Shown one piece after another: positions 1 through 11,079 of a DNA stretch of 64,000 bases. Made by a program: the position numbers and the translations under genes. Numbering within the stretch: the first letter of the stretch is position 1; each line of letters begins with the position of its first letter. The notes beneath the pieces are model-generated. The model saw nothing but the letters and a program-made list of their open reading frames with translations, did no database searches and was not told the origin of the DNA. Source of the stretch: Chenopodium formosanum (taxonomy: Eukaryota > Streptophyta > Magnoliopsida > Caryophyllales > Amaranthaceae); assembly GCA_024500155.1 (NCBI GenBank), contig CM044871.1, positions 74,074,402 to 74,138,401 on the forward strand, in the 5' to 3' direction.

Positions 1-580
1 AGGTTAAACAAAATTAAAACAAAAAAGTAAGGGTAAGATGGTCATTTTACACTTTAAATTTTACTAAAAGAGGAAAGAAAAAAATTTGTTGCACATAATA
101 GAGAGCACCCATTTATGACAAATGTTGCAGATAATTGTGGGTGGAGGGAGTATAAGAAATGTGAGTGGGACACAAATCCTAAGTGCATGAAAAAAATGTA
201 CATGCACATGAGTTGAGGCGTAAACATTTACAGAAATATGGGCTATTTTTGGTAGTTGAGTGAATAAAAAAAAAATACGAAGGCAATTTGGTCTTTTCAT
301 AGTGTCCAAAAAATGGAAACAATAAATTGGGACACCTAAAATAAAAAATGGGAAAAATGATATCGGACACCCAAAATGAAAAATGAGAAAAACATTATGA
401 GACGAGTGGAGTAACATATTCGTGCAAGTAAGGTTATATTGGAAGAAAGAAATAACACAATATAAATAGATCCTTAGCGGCCAAACAAGAAAGTGTTGCA
501 ACCAATTATTATAACGTGGACATAAAAGAAAAGTATTACGGAAGGAGTTTAGAAATTAACTAGGTTAGAGCCCGTGCCAT
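1..580. other. AT-rich spacer, no gene recognised
   Basis: No reading frame here has a conserved motif. The stretch holds poly-A/T runs and a short degenerate direct repeat around 325-395 (two phrases of the 'gacacc-aaaat-aaaaatg' type). The last 8 bases (573-580, CGTGCCAT) are the left target-site duplication of the hAT-like element that follows. Confidence 0.5.
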
Positions 581-1449
581 TCAAGCTGTCAATTTGGGTA
601 TTCAAGTCGGGTTCGGGCCGCGTCGAGTCAAATTAGGTTTTCGAGTTGAATTAGGATCAGGTTGTATCGAGTTAATCTAGCCTCAGATCAGGTTAATTCA
701 GGTTCAGGTCGGGTCAATTTTAGTTTAGATTATTCCGGGTCGTTTACCTTTTTGGGTGTAGGTCGGGTTCGATTTGAGTCAAATTCAGATCGGGTTCAAT
801 TTCAGGTTCAGGTTGTGTTGAGTCGCAGAGTCGGGTTTGGGTTAATAGATGGTACATTTAGGATCGGGCTAGGGTTGGGTCAATAATAATTGTTTGATTA
901 GATAATCGTAAAGTTAGATCATTTTTGCTTTTGGTTCAAGTTCAATTTGAATATATAATGATGTGATGAAGCTGAACCTATATAATTTGATCAAACATTA
1001 TCAAGATTTTATTAAGCCTATATGCAAAGTAATAGATGACAAAGGTATATAAGCTGAACAAATTGTACCAATATTTTGTTAAGGATTAAGGATTTGAAGA
1101 ATTGTACAAGCTGAAAGAAAGGTGTGTAAAATTTTATTAAACCTTTCATGACTCGAGTCAATAACAGGTTGTATGTGTTGGGTTATAACCGTTTTCAGGC
1201 TCTAACTAGTTCGGGTTCAGATTTTTATCAGGTCGGATTAAAATCGGTTGACGGTTACTGTTAGATTGGGTGGAGGTTCGGGTTTAAGACATAAAGTTTT
1301 GGATTAAATCGGTAATCGATTAACAACAGGTCGGGTTCCAGTCGGGTTGCAAGTCACTAGTTTCACCCCATTGTTCGGGTACTGATCAAGTTCAGATCAT
1401 TGCCGGTTCAGGTTGGGTTCTCGGGTCGGGTCAGTTTTTGACAGCTATA
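581..1449. mobile_element. Non-autonomous hAT-like element (8-bp TSD)
   Basis: The left end reads TCAAGCTGTCAA and the reverse complement of the right end reads TATAGCTGTCAA, so there are about 12-bp terminal inverted repeats with a GCTGTCAA core. Both ends are flanked directly by the 8-bp repeat CGTGCCAT (573-580 and 1450-1457), the TSD length of hAT transposons. The interior is filled with degenerate GGGTCGGGTTC-type subterminal repeats and has no transposase. hAT superfamily placement rests on the TSD length and the TIR core; no autonomous partner is visible. Confidence 0.75.
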
Positions 1450-1457
1450 CGTGCCAT

Positions 1458-1925
1458 ATATGCACGATGATCATTATAGATTATTAATAGATAATTATTA
1501 TAATCATAAATTAGTCGAGGAATAATAAAAGTATGTGATATGTTAAATTTTAATTGTAGCTTCTAATACACAATCAAAAATAAAAGTAAGCAAAAAAATC
1601 CGAGCAATATTTTTTTTGTTGTAAAACAAATCACGAAATATTTTTAAGAATATAATTTTTGGTTTATAGTTGTCCAATTTTCTGTTTTAGAAAAATTATT
1701 TGTGAAATCTTTTTATTTTAAATATACTATATTAATATGGAATATATACAACAAATAATATTTTTTTTGAAATCGATTTGTTTCCTTAATTAATAATTTT
1801 TTTATATTAAAAAATAATAATAGTTAAGGACACACTAGAATATGACACGTGTCATTGTCGGTGTGTCTTTTAATATATATGATTGAATTGATTGATTTTT
1901 TAGACAATGCAGCTAGAGTAATATA
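1458..1925. other. AT-rich spacer, no gene
   Basis: Mostly A/T with homopolymer runs between two transposable elements. Nothing with coding or RNA-gene character was seen. Confidence 0.4.
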
Positions 1926-2807
1926 CTACCTCCGGTTCAATTTAGTTGCAACAATTTCCATTTTGGGGTGGTTCAAATTACTTGCAACAAAAATTTTTTT
2001 TTTCTTATTTGGTAACTTTTGGCTTGTAAAATGACATATATGCCCTTACTTTTTCTCTTAAACACTCTTATTAAATTACAAATCTGATTTCATTAAATTA
2101 AACCCCAAGCTTAATTAATTAAACTCTCACCCCTTTAATTTTCTCTCTCCTCCTCCAACCCCCTTTTCATGGTGGCTTCGTAGTGTTAAGAGCAGTGGGG
2201 GTTGTAGATCAGCGGCGTGGGTTTGGTTTTGTGGGTGGGTTTCGTGGTGTTTGATCGTCGGGTTTCGTGGGTAGGTGTCGTTGGTTTGATGAGTTGGTGG
2301 TGCTGGGTTTCGTGGTTGAAGATCGGCGACGTGTGGGTTTTGTGGTTGAAGATCGGTGACGTGTGGGTTTCGTGGGTGCTGGATTCGTGGGTTGCTGGGT
2401 GCGTGAGGGGCGGTGGTGGTGGGTGGCTGGGTTCGTGGGTTGCTGAGTGCGTGAGGTGGTGGTGGGCTGGCGGGTTCCTGGGTTCGTGTGGTGGCTGGGT
2501 TCGGGGGTTGCTGGGTTGCTGAGTACGTGAGGTGGTGGTGGGTTGGCGGCTTGCTGGGTGCATGGGGTGGTGGTGGTGCGTCGACGGTGCTGGGTTTGGT
2601 ACTGGGTGGTGGTGGGTGGTTTGGGTGATGATTGGTGGTGTTGGTGGTGGTGTGTTTCTTAATTTAATTAAGGTTAAATTTGTTTTTTTTTTTTGTTGAA
2701 TTAATAGTTAAGCATATACCCTAATTTACCCATAATCAAGTTTTCAATCTTTTGTCTTGGTTTCCGCAAACATGTCCTTTGTTGCGACTAAAATGAACCG
2801 GAGGTAG
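1926..2807. mobile_element. Stowaway-like (Tc1/mariner) MITE
   Basis: The left end reads CTACCTCCGGTTCAATTTAG. The right end is its inverted match (CTAAAATGAACCGGAGGTAG on the + strand), and both are flanked by TA. The CTCCCTCCG-like terminus and TA target are the Stowaway signature. The interior (about 2190-2660) is an unusual G-rich stretch of GGTGGTG/GGGTT repeats, giving spurious long frames on both strands. The element is long for a Stowaway MITE (882 bp). Confidence 0.7.
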
Positions 2808-2971
2808 TATTTATAGATGAATTAATATTGATAATTAAAAAATCAATAAAATAAAATTTATTTATTTAATAAACTAAATAAAATCCGAACAAATATTTGG
2901 TCTTTTAAATAATATTGAATATATAAAAGATCTTTTTTAAAATAGGTTTTTATATATTACAAACAAAAACT

Positions 2972-3610
2972 CTTACTATATAAGTATATATCAATCATTC
3001 CCGTAAAAAAAAAAAAGTATATATCAATCATTGCATATCATTGATATACACAAAATCATACATCTACAATATAAATCAAAACTAGCATATATCATATAAA
3101 TTGGATCAAATAATATTCAAATGGGATAAAATCGTGATCGTTGTAGATGATTTTTGATAGATTAATACTCTCTTTCACATTCATGTTTGTGATAGTGGAG
3201 TCTTTTGATTTATTGTAGTTTTGAAATCAAATAATATTTGATGCAATTGATTTTTGAAATATCAATAATATCAAAACTCTATATAAGTATATATCAATCA
3301 TTACCGTAAAAAAAAAAAGTATATATCAATCATTGCATATCATTGATATACACAAAATCATACATCTATAATATAAATCAAAACTAGCATATATCATATA
3401 AATTGGATCAAATAATAATCAAATTGGATAAAATCATGATAGTTGTAGCTGATTTTTGATATTATGGATGAATACTCTCTTTCACATTCATGTTTGTGAC
3501 AGTGGAGTCTTTTGATTTATTGTAGTTTTGAAATCAAATAATATTTGATGCAATTGATTTTTGAAATATCAATAATATCAAAACTCTATATAAGAATATA
3601 TCATCATTCC

Positions 3611-3654
<44 letters not shown>

Positions 3655-3870
3655 TATATCAATCATTGCATATCATTGATATACACAAAATCATACATCT
3701 ACAATATAAATCAAAACTAGCATATATCATATAAATTGGATAAAATAATATTCAAATTGGATAAAATCATGATCGTTGTAGATGATTTTTGATATTATGG
3801 ATGAATACTCTCTTTCACATTTATTGTAGTTTTGAAATCAAATACGGAGTAATATTTGATGCAATTGATT
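2972..3870. repeat. Three tandem copies of a ~307-bp AT-rich unit
   Basis: Each unit begins near 'tatataag(t/a)atatatca(at)catt', followed by a poly-A tract, 'gcatatcattgatataca', 'tcatacatct', and ends with 'tttgatttattgtagttttg'. Units start near 2972, 3279 and 3585. The poly-A tract expands from about 12 to about 40 in the third unit, which also has a deletion near its 3' end. No coding capacity is visible. Confidence 0.8.
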
Positions 3871-4245
3871 AATTTGTAGCTATAAAATAAAATAAATAAA
3901 TAAATAAAAAAAAGCAAATTTATTGCTTAAGTATAGGATATTGATTAAGGAAAACAATATACATAACTAGCTCTTAGGGAAACATGTAGATTGTAAAGAG
4001 CTAAACATAGAAAATACAAATTAATATAATATATATAACAACAATGATTTACATGTGATTTTGACATTCATTTTTAAATTAATACCAAATTAATAATGAT
4101 AAATGATTACTTGGAACCCTTATTATTGCTACATATGAGTATATCATTAGTACCCATAAATTAATTAAAAATTGTGCATAGCCAATTTTAATAAGACTAT
4201 AGAAATGTCTAGAAAATACTAAACAACTTGAATTACTCCTCGTAA

Positions 4246-4525
4246 GAGCCTGTTCACTTTACCTTAAATAATTTTAGTTTTGTAAAAATAAATTCAATTC
4301 AATAAAAATAATTTCAATCCAACCCGTCAAAAAAATAATAATAATAATAATAATAATAATTTCAATCCAGTAAAATTCAGTAACTTTAAAGAAGAATTAT
4401 AATAATTAAAAAAATCAGTAAAAATAATTTCAATTCAGCAAAAATGATTTCAATTCGGTAAAATTAATTTCAATTTCGTAAAAATATTTTCAGCCTTACA
4501 AAAATAAGGTGAAGTGAATGAGACC
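4246..4525. mobile_element. Tourist/PIF-Harbinger-like MITE, copy 1
   Basis: Inverted ends of the type CCTGTTCACTTTACCTTA (left) and TAAGGTGAAGTGAATGAG (right) enclose degenerate 'aaaataatttcaattcagt' repeats and an (ATA)n tract near 4333-4360. Flanks are TAA on the left and TTA on the right, suggesting but not proving a 3-bp TWA target site. It lies about 330 bp upstream of the first TBL start codon. A related copy lies in that gene's first intron. Confidence 0.55.
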
Positions 4526-5276
4526 TTATTCATGAACATTGACAAATGCAACCGAGTGCATGTATCTTAACATACATGAAGAATCTCATAATTTGAACCA
4601 ATATTTCAAGCACATCTTAATCAATCTTTGAATTCAAATACTAACCTCCTAGAAAAGAAGCAAATTAAACGAAAAAATTATGCATGATAATACTTTTGGT
4701 AACAAAATATTCTTTCAATTTTTTAAAATGGAAGTAAGATATCAGCTTTTGCAAAATTTTCATATATATATACATATCAAACATTATGTAGTGACAAATA
4801 TAATTGTTCAAATTTTTCTGAAAAAAAATAATATAATTGTTCAAATTGATACAATGGTGTTTAGGAGGCGTCTTTCGATTGTTTCCATGGTTGTGGTGTT
4901 GCTATTATCAATTTCGATTTATGAATCAATGGCAGATGATAGTTGTAACAGATTCGAAGGGAGTTGGGTTTACGATCCTAGTTACCCTCTATACGATTCT
5001 TCGTTATGTCCATTCTTGAGCAAGCAATTTGATTGCCAGAAGAATGGTAGACCTGATAAATTCTACCTTGGTTATAAATGGCAGCCTACTGGATGCAATC
5101 TTAATCGGTGAGTCCTAAGACCCCTAACTGTATGTCTGTATGTACTTATAAGTACGTTCTTTCCATTTGTATTGTAGTATTGTGTTATTCTCTTCTCTTT
5201 TCTTTTCTTTTTTGAAAAAAACAAATTAACAATATTTTTAGAGATTACTTTGAACGGTATTATTTTCAATTACTTA

Positions 5277-5561
5277 GGCTTCTTTCACTTTACCTTATTT
5301 TTGCTGAACTGAAATTATTTTTACTAAACTTAAATTATTTTTAATGAACTGAAATTAATTTTACTAAACTGAAATTATTTTTGCTAGACTGAAATTATTT
5401 TTACTAAAGTAAATTTAATTTTTATTGAGCATAAATTGTTTTTAGTGAAGTGAAATTAATTTTTACTGAACTGAAATTATTTTTACTAAAATAAATTAAT
5501 TTCACTAAACTAAAATTATTTTTGCTATATATTCTTCTATTAAGGTAAAGTGAACAGGGCC
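5277..5561. mobile_element. Tourist/PIF-Harbinger-like MITE, copy 2 (TBL intron 1)
   Basis: The left end carries TTCACTTTACCTTA. The right end carries its inverted match TAAGGTAAAGTGAA, continuing to CAGGGCC. The interior is an array of about 10 short units of the 'gaactgaaattattttta' type. It is related to the copy at 4246-4525 by its ends and repeat units. It lies in the first intron of the TBL pseudogene. Confidence 0.6.
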
Positions 5562-6088
5562 ATTTTTTAATACATAAATATTGGAGAAAATAAGTTTCAT
5601 ACAGAATGAAATAAAATATCTTATGATGTGTGTGTGTGATCAAAATTTGATCATATGTAATGAATGTGGGAAAAAAAATTGGATCAGAGAGGTGTATTAG
5701 AGAGGTATATTAATTAACCTAATAAACAATATAAATGACCTAAAACAAATGTAGAGAATTTTTTTTTTTCAATAAATTTTATATGTGGATGGCCACACCG
5801 TATGATCAAGTTATATAGGTTATTAGGTCAGTATTACAATGGTTACTCGGTCATTGTTATAAGCGTTACTTGGTGAGTATTACAAGAGTTACTCGGTAAT
5901 TGTTGTATATAGCAGTTACTTTGTTATTATGAATTTAAAGTACGACATTTATTGAATAGTGACCTAATTTTAACATAGTGATTATTATTATTCATATTGA
6001 ACATTATATTAAAATTTTCATTAAAAAAATTAACCTCTTATAGCTTTTATAATGTCACACTAACTTTTATTTCAAACCTAGCTAATAA

Positions 6089-6640
6089 CTTTTTTTTTTT
6101 TGAAACAAATCAATTCATTAATAAAAAGCCATCAGGCATCTACAAATGAAATCTAAATTAACAAATACATAAAATTGAATCAAATTAAGTTTTCCTTCAT
6201 CAGAGCTACGATCGTTGAAAAGATCTTACACTGTGGTACATCTCTCGCACATATCGCTGGAATATACAGCCTTTTCGGAGAGACGGTCTAACGATTTGTT
6301 GTAGCTGTAAGGATGATTCTCATCTGATTCACCTGAACGCATTTGAAAATTTGACAACCGTTGCGATCCCGAATAAATCTTTACCAAAAAACTTACAATA
6401 GGGCAAAATATGATTACTTTTTGTATGAACCCTAACACACAAACAAACCCTAAACAAAAACAAACAACTAAACTAACAAAAACAATCACGCACAAAACAA
6501 TCATATTTACAAAACAATCATATTATATTTATTTTAATATAATAGTCTTTTGTTTTTTTTTATTAATAAAACAATCATATTGTCTCTAGTCCACAATAAA
6601 TTATTGTGAACTAGGTTCATTTAAGAATTTGTAATGGTAT
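6089..6640 (-). mobile_element. Possible retroposed segment in TBL intron 1
   Basis: On the - strand the segment ends in a poly-A tail (poly-T at 6089-6100 on the + strand). Imperfect copies of 'tacaaatgaaatctaa' occur at about 6140 and 6683. This is the look of a 5'-truncated LINE or another retroposed transcript. No reverse transcriptase motif is visible, so the call is weak. Confidence 0.25.
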
Positions 6641-7044
6641 GATCAGCCGCGCACAAAACACGATAAAAAGACATGCGACATTTACAAATGAAATCTAATA
6701 ATTACAATAATTATTGTGTATACCCTTATTTTAAAGTTGGTGTAAACAAATGACCAATTAATCACGCACTTTTTTCTGAATTGATCATTACTTACAAATT
6801 GCAGGTTAGATGTAAATGAATTTTTTACAAGATTTCAAGGAAAGAAAATATTGTTTGTGGGAGATTCACTAAGCGTGAATCAATGGCAATCCCTAACCTG
6901 CATGCTTTATGCGGGCAGTCGTAAACCTATTGCTAATTACGACTTGGCGGAGCAAAGCCAGCAATCTCCCTTGTACACTTTTCAATTTCCTGTAAGTCAC
7001 TTTCCATGCAATATATCCATTACTCCGTATTAAAATCGTTCTTA

Positions 7045-7079
<35 letters not shown>

Positions 7080-7210
7080 AAAATTTCATCAACGAAATTG
7101 TACTCCATATGGATTTTTTTTAATTTTTTATTTTTAAATATCTTTAGATTTGTATTTTACGCAATTTTCAATGTACAATTTAAAGTTTTTCACCATTAGC
7201 AAAATAAATC

Positions 7211-7788
7211 GGAAAAATTGTCAGGAACTACATGCTAAATAGGGGTATTTGGAAACAACTACCCTCTAAAATTTATCAAAAAAACTACCCCCTAAATTGA
7301 AAATGTTAGAGTAGCACTACCCATTTGCATTTTTCAACGAGAAAGTCCGGCATGTGGGGCCCACTTTTTAAATTTTTCTTCTAAAAAATCCTAATTGAAG
7401 AAGTGAAAACAAGTAGGGTACGCAATTCATAGGTAATTCTTCTCTTTCAATTCATTAATTATGAATTTTGATGTTAGGGTGTAACGATTAGAAAAATTAG
7501 GGTTCATAGAAATTGGGGATAATTTAAAATTGGTTGAATTTATTGCTTTTAATTCAAATTGCTTATCTTAGGGTTACAAACTAAGGTCCAATTTGTCATT
7601 GCATCTTGTCTTTTCAGAGAAAAATTGAAAAAGTGGGCCCATGCGCCGGACATTCTCGCCGGAAAATGCAAATGGGTAGTGCTACTCTAACTTTTTAAAT
7701 TTAGGGGGTATTTTTTTTTATAAAATTTTTTAGTGGGTAGTTGTTTCCAAATACCCCTATTAAGCGAGTAGTTCCTGACAAATTTTCC
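7211..7788. mobile_element. MULE-type MITE with long TIRs (TBL intron 2)
   Basis: The outer ~140 bp on each side (about 7211-7350 and 7650-7788) are inverted copies, starting GGAAAAATTGTCAGGAACTA on the left with the inverted match on the right. They contain phrases such as GGGGTATTTGGAAACAACTA. Flanking 9-mers are AAATAAATC (7202-7210) and AAATAAATT (7789-7797). An 8/9 match at 9 bp is the target-site length of Mutator-like elements. There is no transposase. Confidence 0.7.
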
Positions 7789-9179
7789 AAATAAATTTAA
7801 TATTTTGTAACATACTCCGTATATATTTGTAAAACTTAAAAAAATGTTGATATTGTAAAACTACTTATGTAGACAACATAGACGAATTTATATACATGTC
7901 ATATGAGAATTTAACTTTTTTTATAAACGAATTAAAAAAAGCGGTAACTTTTTTTAAGTTTTACTAAATTAATAGTAAATGAAAAGATTTTAAAAAAAAA
8001 TGTAGAGAGTAACAAGATTATATGACTATTAAGAAAGACTTATTTAGTCATTTGCACTTGAACATTTTCCTGACTTATTTACAAATTATACTTGTATATG
8101 CAATTGTAGGAGCATAATCTCACAATTGATATGCAATGGCATCAATATTTAGTCGACATAGATGTTGAAACAATAGGCAGGGTTTTGATGCTTGAATCCA
8201 TCAAGAGCAGTAGTCATGTATGGAAGGATTATGACTTGCTTGTCTTTGATAGTTGGCATTGGTGGTTTCACGACGGTCCCAATCAACCGTATGTCTCACT
8301 CAACTTATATACTTTCGGAATAAATACTCCTACCACCTTAATTTAAGGTGTTTGACGTTTTTTAATTTTCAATTCGCTTCTCGTTGGCAGCCTCTTATTT
8401 AAAAGTTAAGAGGTATACACACTCTCAAATTCAATACAAAAATACCACATATCCTCCCATCCATGCATATACTTTCTTTATTAAAATAACAATTGATAAT
8501 CACACTCCAAAACTCCGCCAATATGCCCTAATTAATCGAGTACACACTAAATTGAGGCGGATGGAGTACTAATTAATGCCTTATAATTTTATTTTATTTT
8601 ATTTAATGTTGTTCGTCTATGTATGAGTGAATTAGTAGATGAGATTTCATCCAGTTAGGAAATGAAACAAAGAAGGATATGAATCGTACATATGCATTCG
8701 AGATTGCTCTTAAAACTTGGGCTAATTGGGTTGATTCCGAGGTTGATCATACCAGAACCAAAGTTTTTTATCAAGGCATCTCACCAAATCACTTACGGTA
8801 AGATAATTTAATTACTACTCTTATTTTTCTTATCCTTCAGGAACACTTTTTTTTAAAAAAAATAATAATATTTTTCCATGGAAATGGCAGTGGAAGTGAT
8901 TTTGGAAAACCAGCAACACAAAACTGTGTAAACGAGCAACGACCCGTAAATGGATCAAAAAGCCCAACAACACCAAGCCCAGGAATTGAAATAGTGAAGA
9001 ACATATTGGGCCAAATGAAGAATCCACCTTTCTTTTTGGACATTTCATTGTTGTCCGAATTAAGGCCTGATGCACATCCTCAAAAATATGGTGACTCAAA
9101 AACTGGTCCAGATTGCACACATTGGTGTCTTGCTGGTCTTCCTGATACTTGGAATTTACTCCTTTATGCTTCTTTATAA

Positions 9180-10415
9180 TTTTGTAAGCCTTTTTTTCTA
9201 TAAAAAAAAAAAAAATACAATTTATTAATGGACACACAAGAATAATGAATCAAATTTATTTTTTTCTTTATATGTGAAATTAATGGTACCTTCCATTAGA
9301 AATATTTTTATTGTTGACGATGTTGAAGTATGTCCTATCAATATCATTGATCTTTATATAGGAAGAAATAAAGAGACCTTAATAATTTTTAATTACGGTT
9401 CATATTCGTCCTCTATGATCTTAGAAAAAAATAATTCAATCTTCCATTATGAAAAACGTAAAATATAATATTTACTGCTATCATGTATAACAGTCGTGTA
9501 TTGTATGGATCAAAATGCTATATTCTCAGAATTACGACAAATCCTAGCGTATCGTCCTTTAATAGATTTCTGTAGTTTGTTTGTTTAAAACTTTAAACAT
9601 ATGTAAAGAAAAAAAATAATTAAAATGCTAGGGTTTTTTATTTTTAAATGTAATTAAAATGTTAGTTGAGTTAAAAGAGTGTGGGCAAAAACTTACTTTT
9701 TTTGTTAATTGTTTTTGAAAGAACATACATTTATTCATTTTTAACAACTTAATTAAATCATTATAAATTTTGAAATATGGAATATTTTTTATATATTTGT
9801 TTAGATCTGAAGAGATTTGTTGAACAAATTAGTACGTTACTTTAGACAAAGACAAACCAATTTCCCATTTACCAAATTATATTCATCCCTATTTATTGCT
9901 CACATGTAGATCGATCCACATACGTATCTAACCAATTCATAACACTCAATTTAATTAATCTCATTAGCTTGTCGTTTTTGCTCCAATTAAATTAACTTAA
10001 TAATCATTGAATCAAATGAGATACAATCCCAAATTTTATTTCAAACACAAACACTAATAATTAACTTAAATCAACTGGATAGTTGTCTTGTTGATGCTTA
10101 TTTTATACCATTAGTACTTTAAAATCAAGTGTCACTGATACGTATATTACCCGGGGACATTTTTTTTAACAAGTACTATTAGTGTACTTTAAAATTAAGT
10201 GTCGTTGATACTTATATTAATCGGGAACATTTTTGTTTTGACAAGTACCATTAGTACTTTAAAATAAACTAAGTAATACTATTTTATACCATTAATACTT
10301 TATACGAGTGATCAATTAAGATAGTCGTTAATACTTTAAAATCAACTAAGATAGTTGATATCTTGACATCTATTAAATCAAAGTTGCTCACACATATCTT
10401 CTCCTTTATTATAAA
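9180..10415. other. Intergenic spacer between the TBL duplicates
   Basis: This is AT-rich DNA with no convincing gene. Between about 10095 and 10270 a ~100-bp phrase is repeated tandemly with divergence ('attagt(a)ctttaaaat(c/t)aagtgtc', then 'gata(c)ttatatta', then 'gggaacattttt'). It ends at the base A (10415) that forms the left target base of the outer Helitron. Confidence 0.5.
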
Positions 10416-10446
10416 CTAGGGTGTTTTGCGCGCGCTTCGCGCGAGT
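10416..10446 (-). repeat. Outer Helitron 3' terminus: hairpin plus CTAG
   Basis: On the - strand the end reads CGCGCGAAGCGCGCG, about 8 bases, then CTAG followed by host T. A GC-rich palindrome roughly 10 nt before CTRR is the classic Helitron 3' signal. Confidence 0.8.
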
Positions 10447-10873
10447 TGCTAGTTGGAAGTTTAGTGTGTAATTCTTGTCTTGAGGTGTGGCAATGTGGGG
10501 TTTTTTTTTTTTCAAGGAGGTAATGAGTTTGAAAAGAAATTCATGTGTTGGGTGCTTGTTACATATGTGTATAAAGTATTGTTGATCATGGGTAAATTCA
10601 GCATAACCTTGTTCATAAGCGCGCGTGCTAGTTGGAGTTTTAGTTTGTAAATGTTTTCTCAGTTTTTTACTAATGTGAGATTTTTTTTTTTAAGTTAATG
10701 TTTTTTGTAAATATGTGTATACCAATGAGAATTACAGAGAATTGTATTTGTTATTGTAAAAGAATGTAGTATGAGGACATTACTCTTTTTTTTTTTTTTT
10801 TTTTTTTTTTGACGGGAGAGGACATTACTTAGCCTTGTTTTGATAAGAAGTTGTTTTTTTATATATATAGTTG

Positions 10874-11068
10874 TCATTTGTAGTGAGAAGCCAAAAACCG
10901 AATTTGGTCCTTTAGAAAAAAAAAAGTGTGTTTATAATATCTTGCGTGATTTCTAGGAAGCTCCCATGCCTCACAATAAGCGTCATAAAAATATAGTTGT
11001 AAGTACTTAGGTCCTCCATCAGGAGGTATTAAATTATGCAAGTAATGATAAATTTGCCCAATTATCAT
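10874..11068 (-). pseudogene. Helitron Rep/helicase N-terminal fragment
   Basis: The - strand frame contains GQIYHYLHNLIPP and YLQLYFYD, near-identical to GQIYHYLPNLIPK and YLQLYFYD in the inner Helitron's Rep/helicase gene (18154-18237). Those phrases belong to the conserved N-terminal region of plant Helitron replicases. Only about 30 codons are recognisable before the similarity ends, so this is a remnant. Its strand agrees with the orientation of the outer Helitron, supporting descent from an autonomous relative. Confidence 0.75.
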
Positions 11069-11079
11069 GCCCCTCTGCT

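Larger units (their letters stand above)
4854..9179 (+). pseudogene. TBL (trichome birefringence-like) gene with in-frame stop in exon 4
   Basis: Five exons with GT-AG sites: 4854-5107, 6805-6991, 8110-8288, 8639-8797, 8891-9179 (355 codons plus stop). The product would be a PMR5/ESK1-family protein, a secretory-pathway enzyme acting on wall polysaccharide O-acetylation. Exon 1 encodes a signal-peptide-like hydrophobic segment and the N-terminal Cys-rich TBL domain (GSWVYD, NGRPD, WQPTGC). Exon 2 has the GDS motif (FVGDSLSVNQW). Exon 5 has the DxxH motif (DCTHWC). It resembles the Arabidopsis TBL38-43 subgroup. At the exon 3/4 junction the frame reads Pro-stop-Asp-Phe. The stop (TGA, 8640-8642) sits where the family and the second TBL gene here have Trp (TGG). 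I found no alternative acceptor that keeps the frame and skips it, so the DxxH exon would not be translated. It could also be a sequencing error or a recent null allele. Introns carry two MITEs. Confidence 0.85.

Noticed and set aside
2186..2563. Pro/His/Thr-rich and Gly/Val/Trp-rich frames on both strands
   Set aside because: They come from GGTGGTG/GGGTT repeats inside a Stowaway-like MITE; no domain, and both strands are open because of the repeat.
9274..9468. 64-aa frame downstream of the first TBL gene
   Set aside because: No similarity recognised, AT-rich, and no splice or promoter context.
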